DNA from: Anaerolineae bacterium | GTDB taxonomy: Bacteria; Chloroflexota; Anaerolineae; B4-G1 | Assembly (NCBI GenBank): GCA_016783285.1 | Contig: JADHWW010000207.1 | Location: 1-6,667, forward strand | Length of the DNA stretch: 6,667 bases | Direction: 5' to 3' | Shown: positions 1 to 5,443 of the stretch, piece by piece | How positions within the stretch are numbered: position 1 is the first letter of the stretch | Layout: every line of letters begins with the position of its first letter | Translations under genes and position numbers: made by a program | Notes under the pieces: model-generated | What the model saw: only the letters and a program-made list of their open reading frames with translations | Database searches by the model: none | What the model was told of the DNA's origin: nothing

Positions 1-245
1 TGGCCTGCAGCACACCGGTAGTGGCTACGCCCTACGCCCTGGGTGGCATTGAGGCAGCCGACGGTGAGCACCTGCTGGTAGGCCAGGGCGCCGAAGCCTT
101 TGCCGAACAGGTTGTCCGCTTACTGAAGGATTCGGCTTTGCAGCGCCGTCTGGCCCGCAACGCCCGTCATCTGGTGGAGGAAAAGTACACCTGGGAGCGG
201 TCGGTGGGAATGTTGGAGGAGGTCTATCGGCTGGCTATGAGGTAA
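1..245 (+). CDS. Glycosyltransferase family 4-type protein, C-terminal fragment
   Basis: Only the last 80 or so codons are present; the reading frame is open from base 3 and the start lies upstream of the window. The visible protein begins ACSTPVVATPYALGGIEA and continues to a stop at 243-245. The pattern S/G-TPVVAT, then a GGIEA turn, a HLLVG strand, an AFAEQVVRLLKD helix, an RRLARNARHLV helix and a KYTWE motif is the usual end of the second Rossmann domain of GT4 (GT-B fold) glycosyltransferases. In the family this part binds the nucleotide of the sugar donor. The next gene is an exopolysaccharide-initiating transferase, so a role in exopolysaccharide or O-antigen-like assembly is likely. 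Donor and acceptor cannot be told from this fragment. A strong terminator follows, so this is the last gene of its transcript. Confidence 0.85.
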   Translation, partial: ACSTPVVATPYALGGIEAADGEHLLVGQGAEAFAEQVVRLLKDSALQRRLARNARHLVEEKYTWERSVGMLEEVYRLAMR

Positions 246-303
246 GATCAGTCTCCTGGAGACAGGCGGGGACGGTAACAGGGGAAACAAGGATGGCGGG
301 GAC

Positions 304-334
304 AGGAGCCCTCTTCGGAGGGCTCCTTCGTTTT
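304..334 (+). terminator. Rho-independent terminator after the glycosyltransferase
   Basis: A perfect 10-bp stem (304-313 paired with 318-327) is capped by a UUCG tetraloop closed by C-G, the most stable tetraloop class, and is followed by T, CG and TTTT. It lies 59 bases after the stop codon at 245 and ends the transcript from the left. Confidence 0.85.
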
Positions 335-394
335 CAGGCCTCCTCAACCTTCCCTTCTATCCTGGCGCTGCTGCCGTCCCGTCATAATGTCCCA

Positions 395-424
395 TTGTCA
401 AACTGAACGTTTTTGAAATATTAT
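395..424 (+). promoter_or_regulatory. Candidate upstream promoter of the glycosylphosphotransferase gene
   Basis: TTGTCA (395-400) and TATTAT (419-424) are each one base from the sigma-70 consensus, with an 18-base spacer. They lie in the AT-rich patch upstream of the gene starting at 510. Transcription would start near 431. It competes with the extended -10 site at 460-468, and only one may be used. Confidence 0.35.
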
Positions 425-459
425 TGAAATCAAATCGAAACCGTACAGCCCGCTTCTTA

Positions 460-468
460 TGGTATACT
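460..468 (+). promoter_or_regulatory. Extended -10 promoter candidate for the glycosylphosphotransferase gene
   Basis: TGGTATACT (460-468) is a TGn extended -10 element with a 5/6 match to TATAAT. There is no good -35 hexamer at 16-18 bases, as expected for extended -10 promoters. The start would be near 475, leaving a leader of about 35 bases with AAGGAG (492-497) before the ATG at 510. Confidence 0.45.
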
Positions 469-509
469 CACATAGAGAGTGAGCCAAAGGGAAGGAGCGG
501 GGGACTGCT

Positions 510-1976
510 ATGGCTGCCGATGTACAAATCCTGCGAATCCGTCAGGGCGCGTGGAAGCGGAGGGAGCGATTTGCCCCGGCTTTCCGGTTGGCGCTGCCCT
601 TCTCGGAGCGACGGGCGCTACTGATCGCAGGGGACGCGCTGCTGGTCAACCTCGCTGTGCTGGCGGCGATGTGGCTGTGGGCGTGGATAGACGGGCAGGC
701 ATTCACATCCGATTTCGTGCGGGCTCGGTGGTTCTGGTTCCCTCTTCTCGCTGGCGCGTGGTGGTGTCTGGCCCGGCTGTTGGACCTGTACGACATCCCC
801 GTCGCCAGCCGCCGGTTTGAGGTAGCGTGGCGGATCGCCCTCGTCGGACTGGGGCTCGTTCTCGGCTACCTGCTCGTGTATTTTGTGTCACCCCGCAATG
901 CACTGCCGCGCCTGTTTTTCCTCTTTTTCTCCGGGATCACCCTGGTCGGTACGCTTCTGTGGCGTTGGACGTACGCCTCTGTTTTTGCCATGCCAGCCTT
1001 CCGTCGCCGGGTGCTGATCGTCGGCGCGGGATGGTCCGGGCGGGCACTGGCTCGAGTGCTGTCTGGGGGAGATACTACGGATTACCGGGTGGTCGGCTTT
1101 GTGGACGATGACCCGGCGAAGCAGAACACGAGAGTGGTTGGTCTACCGGTTCTGGGCAATAGCGCTGATCTAGCAGCCCTGGCGCGGGCGCATCGGGTGG
1201 ATGAAGTTGTGGTAGACGTCGCTCACGAACTGGGACAGACGTTATTTCAGGCCCTGATAGACTGCCGGACTATTGGGATCCACGTGGCCCGTATGCCTGA
1301 TCTCTACGAGCAGTTGACCCGGCGGGTGCCGGTAGAACACGTCGATGCAGGCTGGGTATTGGATGCGTTGAACGGTTTCACTGCCCTGGGCCATCTGGAG
1401 CAGGCGGCCAAGCGGTTGTTGGACCTGGCCTGTGGGCTGGTTGGGCTGATCGGCCTGGCGTTTCTTCTTCCCTTTGTGGCACTCGCCATCTGCCTGGACG
1501 ACGGGGGACCGGTCTTTTACACCCAGGTGCGGTCGGGGTTGGGAGGCGACCTCTTCCGCTTGTTCAAGTTCCGCACCATGCGAAGCGATGCTGAAGACGG
1601 ACAGGCCCAGTGGGCACAGGAGAACGACGATCGGGTTACGCGGGTGGGGCGGTTCCTGCGCAAGACCCGGTTAGATGAGTCACCTCAAGTGATCAACGTA
1701 CTACGCGGGGAAATGAGCATCGTCGGCCCTCGCCCTGAGCGGCCCGAGTTCATCACTGATCTGGAAACGCGGGTGCCCTTTTACAGCACCCGCCTGGTGG
1801 TCAAACCAGGGATCACAGGATGGGGCCAAGTTCACTACAGGTATGGCAACAGCGTCAAGGACACTCTGATCAAATTGCAGTACGACCTCTACTACATCCG
1901 CCACTGGTCACTCTGGCTGGACCTGTACGTGATCTTTAAGACTGCTGGCGTAGTGCTTGGGTGCAAGGGCACGTGA
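510..1976 (+). CDS. Polyprenyl glycosylphosphotransferase (exopolysaccharide-initiating sugar transferase)
   Basis: The 488-residue protein is the size expected for the WcaJ/EpsB family, which moves a sugar-1-phosphate from a nucleotide sugar to undecaprenyl phosphate at the inner membrane, the first step of exopolysaccharide repeat synthesis. Hydrophobic segments at about 36-60, 74-91, 107-127 and 136-155 are the N-terminal membrane helices. A CoA-binding-like Rossmann domain follows, with VLIVGAGWSG at 168-177 and FVDDDPAK at 197-204. The catalytic domain starts near 299 with one hydrophobic helix (304-330), then KFRTM (353-357), LDESPQVINVLRGEMSIVGP (388-407) containing the Asp389-Glu390 dyad, and PGITGWGQV (433-441). 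The usual LDELPQ appears here as LDESPQ. The RMPDLYEQLTRRVPVEHV segment (261-278) is like the EpsB subgroup. The ATG at 510 has AAGGAG 12 bases upstream and GGGGGA closer. The stop is 18 bases from the convergent regulator gene. The sugar is unknown. Confidence 0.95.
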   Translation: MAADVQILRIRQGAWKRRERFAPAFRLALPFSERRALLIAGDALLVNLAVLAAMWLWAWIDGQAFTSDFVRARWFWFPLLAGAWWCLARLLDLYDIPVASRRFEVAWRIALVGLGLVLGYLLVYFVSPRNALPRLFFLFFSGITLVGTLLWRWTYASVFAMPAFRRRVLIVGAGWSGRALARVLSGGDTTDYRVVGFVDDDPAKQNTRVVGLPVLGNSADLAALARAHRVDEVVVDVAHELGQTLFQALIDCRTIGIHVARMPDLYEQLTRRVPVEHVDAGWVLDALNGFTALGHLEQAAKRLLDLACGLVGLIGLAFLLPFVALAICLDDGGPVFYTQVRSGLGGDLFRLFKFRTMRSDAEDGQAQWAQENDDRVTRVGRFLRKTRLDESPQVINVLRGEMSIVGPRPERPEFITDLETRVPFYSTRLVVKPGITGWGQVHYRYGNSVKDTLIKLQYDLYYIRHWSLWLDLYVIFKTAGVVLGCKGT

Positions 1977-1994
1977 GTCAGGCGTGGTAGACCG

Positions 1995-2840
1995 TCAGTT
2001 GAGGGATAAAAAGTACCCCCGTCCGCGCACTGTGCGGATCAGATGGGGCTTGCCGGGGTCGGCTTCAATCTTGCGGCGCAGACGAAAAACGTAGAGACGC
2101 GCTTGATTCTGCGCCTCCTGCTCGTCCAGCGCATAGCCCAGCGCAGCGTGAACCAACTGGCTCCAGGAGAGCACCTGGTTGGGCTGCTCCATCAGAGCAG
2201 CCAGGATGGCCGCTTCCCCCTCCGTCAGTTCAACTGTGCGCACCGGATCACCCTGCACTACGACCAGCCGCTTTTGGCGATCCAGCGCGAGAGGCCCCGC
2301 GTGCAGGAAACGCTCTGGGGGCGCCGGCGGGGAAGGCGCCAGCGGCGGGGAAGATGGAGGTGCCGCTGGCCTTTCCGCCCGGTCCAGTGTATCCAGCGCT
2401 CCACCTATCAGATTCAGCAACTGTCGCTGGCGCAACTGCTCAGCGCGCTCTTGCAAGGCATGGGCAATAGTGGCGGCGAGGCTCTCGATGTCGAACGGCT
2501 TGTGCAGATAATCTGCGACGTCGGATTTCACGGCCGCGATGGCGCTCTCCAGCGAGGCGTGGGCGGTCAGCACGATGATAGACAGATCAGGCTGCATCTT
2601 GTGAGCGCGACGCATCACCTCGACCCCATCTATCCCCGGCATCTGCAGGTCCAGCACCATCAGGTCGTAGGACGCGCCCTCCAGCAACTCTAGCGCCTCA
2701 TAGCCGGAGGCGGCTTCTTCGATGTGATACCCCATCAGGCTGAGGATGTCCCGCAGACCGGCACGTATGTTGGCTTCGTCGTCTACGACTAATAGTCTCG
2801 CTCTTGGATCATCTTTCGGAGAGCCGGGAATTTTTGCCAT
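1995..2840 (-). CDS. Response regulator: receiver domain plus OmpR/PhoB-type winged helix
   Basis: The 281-residue protein is a two-component transcription factor. The receiver (about 15-130) has the acidic pair D20-D21, the phosphoacceptor D64 in VLDLQMPGIDG, the switch T92 in LTA and K114 in HKPF, so all key residues are present. The segment LTAHASLESAIAAVKSDVAD is closer to NtrC-type receivers than to most OmpR-type ones. A helix with heptad character (about 120-150) leads to a proline-rich linker (159-175, APPSSPPLAPSPPAPP). The DNA-binding domain (about 180-281) has VELTEGEAAIL, a recognition-helix region around QARLYVFRLRRKIE, and the wing HLIRTVRGRGYFL. The protein is about 50 residues longer than a typical PhoB, mainly from the linker. 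No kinase lies in the window. The ribosome site before the ATG at 2840 is weak (GGCGG). It faces away from the LysM gene and shares its promoter region, so autoregulation or control of that gene is plausible. Confidence 0.93.
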   Translation of the reverse strand: MAKIPGSPKDDPRARLLVVDDEANIRAGLRDILSLMGYHIEEAASGYEALELLEGASYDLMVLDLQMPGIDGVEVMRRAHKMQPDLSIIVLTAHASLESAIAAVKSDVADYLHKPFDIESLAATIAHALQERAEQLRQRQLLNLIGGALDTLDRAERPAAPPSSPPLAPSPPAPPERFLHAGPLALDRQKRLVVVQGDPVRTVELTEGEAAILAALMEQPNQVLSWSQLVHAALGYALDEQEAQNQARLYVFRLRRKIEADPGKPHLIRTVRGRGYFLSLN

Positions 2841-2906
2841 ATCCGCCTGCCTACCGATGGAGAGGATTAACCAAATGACATAAGACGTGATGTTTCTTGG
2901 TGTTTC

Positions 2907-2973
2907 AGAACACAGATTGGCAGGGATTAACGGATCTTGGCGCCTATCCGTTAATCCCGCTCATCTGTGTTCT
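2907..2973. repeat. Large near-perfect palindrome (cruciform or RNA hairpin)
   Basis: There are two nested perfect inverted repeats. The outer 11-bp arms AGAACACAGAT (2907-2917) and ATCTGTGTTCT (2963-2973) enclose inner 13-bp arms GGGATTAACGGAT (2923-2935) and ATCCGTTAATCCC (2946-2958). The loop is 10 bases, and the arms are separated by only 5 and 4 unpaired bases. Neither strand has a T-run right after the stem, so it is not a standard terminator. Palindromes of this type recur between genes in Chloroflexota-like genomes as I recall them; the copy number here cannot be judged from one window. Confidence 0.9.
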
Positions 2974-3092
2974 AATTGATGAGTATAGCATGCAGAAAAG
3001 GGGTTGGCAGGATTCAACGGATTTTTGCCGCCCTATCCGTCAATCCCGCTCATCCGTGTTCTAATTGATGAGTATAGCACGTGGAAAAGGGG
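2917..3092. repeat. Two-copy tandem repeat of about 88 bp
   Basis: Unit A runs from about 2917 to 3003 and unit B from about 3004 to 3092, with a period of 87 at the left and 89 at the right because of small indels. Both units contain TTGGCAG, AACGGAT, TATCCGT, AATCCCGCTCATC, GTGTTCTAATTGATGAGTA and GAAAAGGGGTTG. A third start (TTGTCA, 3093-3098) is at the right end. The differences between units (for example TTAATCCC against TCAATCCC) show an old duplication. Unit A keeps a full palindrome; unit B lacks the left outer arm. Confidence 0.9.
2982..3010 (-). promoter_or_regulatory. Degenerate second copy of the regulator promoter, inside repeat unit A
   Basis: The same layout recurs 89 bases downstream on the minus strand: TGCTATACT with the -10 at 2987-2982 and a 17-base spacer. 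The -35 is CTGCCA (3010-3005), matching only 4/6. The extended -10 may keep some activity. The transcript would start near 2975, directly at the foot of the palindrome. Confidence 0.35.
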
Positions 3093-3099
3093 TTGTCAA
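3071..3099 (-). promoter_or_regulatory. Strong promoter of the response regulator, inside repeat unit B
   Basis: Read on the minus strand, TTGACA (3099-3094) is followed after exactly 17 bases by TATACT (3076-3071), with TG one base upstream of the -10 hexamer (TGCTATACT). The -35 hexamer is a perfect match and the -10 matches at 5/6. The start would be near 3064, giving the regulator mRNA a leader of about 225 bases that contains both repeat units and the large hairpin. Confidence 0.7.
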
Positions 3100-3141
3100 A
3101 CTCCGGTTCAACATTCACAGGAATCCCCACGCACATCCGAC

Positions 3142-3170
3142 TTGACAATCGGTCGCTACCAGGCTAAAAT
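3142..3170 (+). promoter_or_regulatory. Sigma-70-type promoter of the LysM gene
   Basis: TTGACA (3142-3147) and TAAAAT (3165-3170) are separated by exactly 17 bases. The predicted start is near 3177, leaving a leader of about 150 bases before the ATG at 3330. The leader contains a small CCGCC/GGCGG hairpin (3221-3233). The -35 lies 42 bases from the -35 of the divergent regulator promoter. Confidence 0.7.
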
Positions 3171-3316
3171 ATAGATGGCTGCTGGGAGAGGGGCAGGAGT
3201 GAAGGATCAGCGGCCCCGGCCCGCCTCTGGCGGTCTGGCAGTTGATCAGATCGGTGACAGTCATCATCATCGTCAGTGCTGTCGTAGTCGTGTGACACAT
3301 GCACTGGCACACCAAA

Positions 3317-3324
3317 AAGGAGAG
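3317..3324 (+). promoter_or_regulatory. Ribosome binding site of the LysM gene
   Basis: AAGGAGAG has its GGAG core 7 bases before the ATG at 3330. It fixes the start there and not at the internal ATG at 3348. Confidence 0.75.
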
Positions 3325-3329
3325 AAACG

Positions 3330-4019
3330 ATGGAAAAGCAGTTCTCAATGTCACTGGGCCGTTGGATTGGCCTGGCCATGCTGGTAGTCACACTGTTCTC
3401 CATACCTGCCGCCTACGGGCGAGCCCAGAATCCGATGGCCACTTTGTTTCAGAGCCCCCCAACGGAGACCCCGACGGTGGAGCCCTCGCCGACACCCACC
3501 ATCACGTCCAGCCCCACACCGACGCCCACTTCCACACCCACTTCTACACCCACGCCCACTCTCACACCCACGTCTGGCCCCACACCGACGCCCACCCTCA
3601 CGCCCACATCCGGCCCCACGCCGACGCCCGCTCCCACGCTTCCACCGTGGAGCATCCTCGGCTACCACACGGTGCGGTCAGGGGAGACGCTCTACTGCAT
3701 CGGGCGGGCCTACGGGGTGGACCCCTACGCCATTGCCACGCAGAACGGGATTCTCAACCCCAACGTCATCCGCGCTGGCCAAGTCCTGGCGATCCCCAAT
3801 GTGCCGCGTACATTGCCGGCCGGCCGAGTCTGCCCGCGCCAATTCAATGGCGGTACCCCGACGCCTCCCACGTGCCGCTGGTACCACACCATTGTCTGGG
3901 GCGAGTACCTGTACCGCATCGCGCTGCACTACGGGGTCAGTATGTGGGCCATCGCCGAGGTGAATGGCATCACCAATCTGAACCTCATCTATGCCGGAGA
4001 TGTGCTCTGCATCCCGTAG
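3330..4019 (+). CDS. Secreted protein with two LysM domains
   Basis: The 229-residue protein has an N-terminal signal (basic start, hydrophobic 12-30, probable cleavage near AYG-RAQ at 28-33). A Pro/Thr/Ser-rich stalk (about 42-106) follows, then two LysM domains. LysM1 (112-156) runs from YHTVRSGETLYCIGRAYGV to GQVLAIP. LysM2 (185-229) runs from YHTIVWGEYLYRIALHYGV to GDVLCIP, and the protein ends there. LysM binds N-acetylglucosamine-containing polymers such as peptidoglycan. No catalytic domain is present, so it is probably a wall- or glycan-binding surface protein. Cys123 and Cys227, at opposite ends of the two domains, plus Cys168 and Cys182 in the connector could form disulfides outside the cell. 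The stalk contains an exact 12-residue duplication (77-88 and 89-100). The gene has its own strong promoter, ribosome site and terminator, so it is probably a single-gene transcript. Confidence 0.93.
   Translation: MEKQFSMSLGRWIGLAMLVVTLFSIPAAYGRAQNPMATLFQSPPTETPTVEPSPTPTITSSPTPTPTSTPTSTPTPTLTPTSGPTPTPTLTPTSGPTPTPAPTLPPWSILGYHTVRSGETLYCIGRAYGVDPYAIATQNGILNPNVIRAGQVLAIPNVPRTLPAGRVCPRQFNGGTPTPPTCRWYHTIVWGEYLYRIALHYGVSMWAIAEVNGITNLNLIYAGDVLCIP
3558..3629 (+). repeat. 36-bp tandem repeat in the LysM protein stalk
   Basis: Two adjacent 36-base units (3558-3593 and 3594-3629) both encode TLTPTSGPTPTP. They differ at five positions, and all five are third codon positions. Confidence 0.85.
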
Positions 4020-4039
4020 CGACGCAAGTGGATCACTTA

Positions 4040-4077
4040 CAGGCCCCAGCCGAGTGCAGGCTGGGGCCTGGTTTGTT
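4040..4077 (+). terminator. Rho-independent terminator of the LysM gene
   Basis: A perfect 12-bp GC-rich stem (CAGGCCCCAGCC 4040-4051 with 4059-4070) has a 7-base loop and is followed by GTTTGTTATA. It begins 20 bases after the stop codon. Confidence 0.85.
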
Positions 4078-4128
4078 ATACGGTTTGTACGTGCTGGCCC
4101 AATTCGTCGAAACGTCCATGTTCATCAC

Positions 4129-4242
4129 GCTATCCAGAGCCTCGAACTCGTCCAGGGCAAGCAACGCCACGTTTAGCCCCTGGCTGGCCAACGCCTGCTC
4201 GACTTGATCCAGCCATTCGGCCGTGGTCGAGTTTCGCGTCAA
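4129..4242 (-). pseudogene. Remnant of an AAA-type ATPase (Walker B region)
   Basis: On the minus strand this reads TTAEWLDQVEQAL, ASQGLNVALLALDEFEALDS. A helix followed by a hydrophobic strand ending in LDEFE is the Walker B part of large AAA/STAND-like ATPases found in Chloroflexota, where a WLD-x-VE helix precedes a LLxLDEFE strand. Nothing resembling a P-loop or a start is nearby. The frame runs upstream only to a stop at 4363-4365, and downstream it runs into the LysM terminator hairpin. The homologous part may extend upstream to about 4300. I judge it a decayed fragment; the family call rests on one motif. Confidence 0.45.
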
Positions 4243-4417
4243 GCAGTCGGCGCCGCTTGGGTCACGCTCGCCCCTGGCGTTGACGTTGGCGCGGCTGAAC
4301 GACCTGAACGGGCTCGACTTTGCGACCTCGGCCTGGCAACGGGAGGTGCAGGCCCAGGGCGGTCAATTGACGATCGGACATCAAGTGTTTCTGCCGCTCG
4401 TGCTCAGAAACCACTAA
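4223..4417 (+). pseudogene. C-terminal remnant of a secreted protein
   Basis: The open frame (GTG at 4223, in-frame stop at 4205) ends ...LDFATSAWQREVQAQGGQ, then LTIGHQVFLPLVLRNH and a stop. A hydrophobic VFLPLVLRN-type tail is common in secreted proteins of Chloroflexota as I recall them. There is no signal peptide, no ribosome site and no upstream promoter, so only the tail of a former gene seems to be left. Its left part overlaps the ATPase remnant on the other strand, which suggests a deletion or rearrangement junction somewhere in 4240-4300. A small live gene cannot be excluded but is unlikely. Confidence 0.4.
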
Positions 4418-4632
4418 TTCAGATCTCCCAGGCCGTCGGGACCTTTGCCGGCGGTCTGGGTGGGCCGAGGCAGTCTGTCCGCAAGCGATACATCAGAATG
4501 CTTGACCCACCATGACGCCGGCGAGTGAGAGATGATTTGCCAGCGCAATGCTCCGGCCGGCGAATGCCGGGGTGAAAACTGAGACCAACGTCGGCCCGGC
4601 GGGGAGTGGCGCGATTTTCGCCGGCACGAGAA
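4418..4632. other. Unassigned stretch between gene remnants and terminator
   Basis: GC-rich sequence with repeated GCCGGCG-type words (for example near 4451, 4513 and 4558) and short inverted repeats such as CCGGC/GCCGG around 4556-4568. No open frame here has a start site, recognisable motif or plausible composition. It may be decayed coding DNA or an intergenic repeat. Confidence 0.4.
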
Positions 4633-4661
4633 ACCGGCCCGGAGAACACCTCCGGGCCGGT
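4633..4661. terminator. Bidirectional terminator
   Basis: A perfect 12-bp stem, ACCGGCCCGGAG (4633-4644) with 4650-4661, has a 5-base loop. It is followed by CGTTTA on the plus strand and TTTCTCG on the minus strand. It lies 24 bases beyond the stop of the minus-strand toxin-like gene and probably ends that operon. The short T-tracts make it weaker than the two terminators to its left. Confidence 0.65.
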
Positions 4662-4685
4662 CGTTTATGGCGCCGTCATTATGGA

Positions 4686-5111
4686 TCAGCGGAAAAAGTT
4701 CACCCGGATGACGTCCAACACTTGAGCCAGGTTAGTGCAATGAGTGGGGAAGCGGGGAGCGTCGCGGATAACGTGGAGGTGCAGGGTGGGTTCAAAGATG
4801 GGATCGGGATGGGGATGCTCCAGTTTTTCGTAACGGAAAAAGTAACCGTCAGGGCGTTCGTAGTGGTAGACGTAAGAAATAACGTGAACTTGCCCCGACC
4901 TGGAAATCCGCATCTCTTCCCGAAGGTTCAGGGTGGAATTGTCGCGAAAGATCAACCCCGGCCGCTGGCCGCGTATCCGGGGCGCATACACCGCTGCCTG
5001 ATATTTGCTCCGAACCTTGAACGATGCCGCTGAACGGTCAGCCACGATGCCCGATTTATCAATCGTGCCGAGGATCCAGTGAAAATACTCTGTAATGCGT
5101 TTGACCTTCAT
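4686..5111 (-). CDS. Putative toxin of the TumE family (DUF6516-like)
   Basis: The 141-residue protein has no signal or membrane segment. It matches the overall pattern I know for TumE-family toxins: an N-terminal region with MKVKRITEYFHWILG, a strand-rich centre (REEMRISRSGQVHVISYVYH), the motif ERPDGYFFRYEK (85-96), a His-rich HPHPDP (99-104), HLHV (111-114), PRFPTHCTNL (119-128) and a closing VLDVIRVNFF helix. TumE proteins are toxins of type II toxin-antitoxin pairs whose antitoxin gene lies next to them; their exact target is not something I can state. Its ATG at 5111 overlaps the stop of the upstream gene as ATGA (5108-5111), so the two are translationally coupled. The assignment rests on motif memory and gene order, without a database search. 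Confidence 0.6.
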   Translation of the reverse strand: MKVKRITEYFHWILGTIDKSGIVADRSAASFKVRSKYQAAVYAPRIRGQRPGLIFRDNSTLNLREEMRISRSGQVHVISYVYHYERPDGYFFRYEKLEHPHPDPIFEPTLHLHVIRDAPRFPTHCTNLAQVLDVIRVNFFR

Positions 5112-5437
5112 AGCCGACCCTGTCCGGCTCTCCCACGCTCAGAATCTCGCCAGAAGCTGTATTCAATCGCCCAGGCACTCGTATCATATGTGTCGGGCAT
5201 TTCGCCGCGCCGGAACTTTTTATAGAACTCGGCCGAGGACATCCCGTAATCTCGCTCGTAACTGCGGAGGTTCTCCTCGACTTCTTCCCAGGTCATCTCG
5301 CCCTCTAACAGTTCATAGTCCTCTTTGTCCGTTCCGTCCACGCCGAACCGGTGTTTGATCGTGAGTATCCACGAAGCAAATAGTTCATTTATTCTGTCGA
5401 ATATGCCGTTTGCTGGTATCGTTACCTGTCGTGCCAT
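5108..5437 (-). CDS. Putative antitoxin paired with the TumE-like protein
   Basis: The 109-residue acidic-to-mixed protein is the first gene of the two-gene operon. The C-terminal half, GEMTWEEVEENLRSYERDYG (46-65), then MSSAEFYKKFRRGEMPD and a Trp/Tyr-rich end (WAIEYSFW), follows a pattern common in small bacterial antitoxin-like proteins (YGMSSEEFYRRFQAGEL and an acidic stretch before a WS-x-xYE segment). The N-terminal part (1-45) is variable and may bind DNA or form the dimer; no helix-turn-helix is obvious. The start at 5437 is well supported by AAGGAG (5449-5444) at 6 bases and by a promoter on the same strand. The antitoxin-first order with ATGA overlap is typical of type II pairs. The function is inferred, not recognised with certainty. 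Confidence 0.6.
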   Translation of the reverse strand: MARQVTIPANGIFDRINELFASWILTIKHRFGVDGTDKEDYELLEGEMTWEEVEENLRSYERDYGMSSAEFYKKFRRGEMPDTYDTSAWAIEYSFWRDSERGRAGQGRL

Positions 5438-5443
5438 TTCTCT

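Larger units (their letters stand above)
246..509. other. Intergenic region between glycosyltransferase and glycosylphosphotransferase genes
   Basis: This stretch holds a small palindrome (251-263), a direct repeat GGCGGGGAC (265-273 and 295-303), the UUCG terminator, and from about 390 an AT-rich segment with two promoter candidates listed separately. I see no convincing gene in it. Confidence 0.6.

Noticed and set aside
2020..2045. Terminator hairpin between the convergent genes at 1976/1995
   Set aside because: The CCGC/GCGG inverted repeat lies inside the regulator's coding end and has no T-tract. The 18-base gap itself has no stem.
2043..2693. Plus-strand open frame opposite the response regulator
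   Set aside because: The minus strand has all receiver and winged-helix motifs. The plus frame has no motif or start signal.
2907..3098. CRISPR array
   Set aside because: There are only two adjacent units with no variable spacers. It is a tandem repeat with a palindrome.
3175..3387. A 70-codon plus-strand frame starting next to the LysM promoter's expected start
   Set aside because: Composition is unlike a protein (His/Arg/Cys-rich mixture), it runs out of frame into the LysM gene, and it has no ribosome site. A leaderless leader peptide is possible, but nothing supports it.
3299..4207. Long His-rich plus-strand frame overlapping the LysM gene
   Set aside because: The HTHTHAH runs are a shifted reading of the Pro/Thr codon repeats, and the frame runs through the LysM terminator.
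4419..4649. Minus-strand 76-codon frame before the bidirectional terminator
   Set aside because: No recognisable motif, no ribosome site, and it begins inside the terminator stem.
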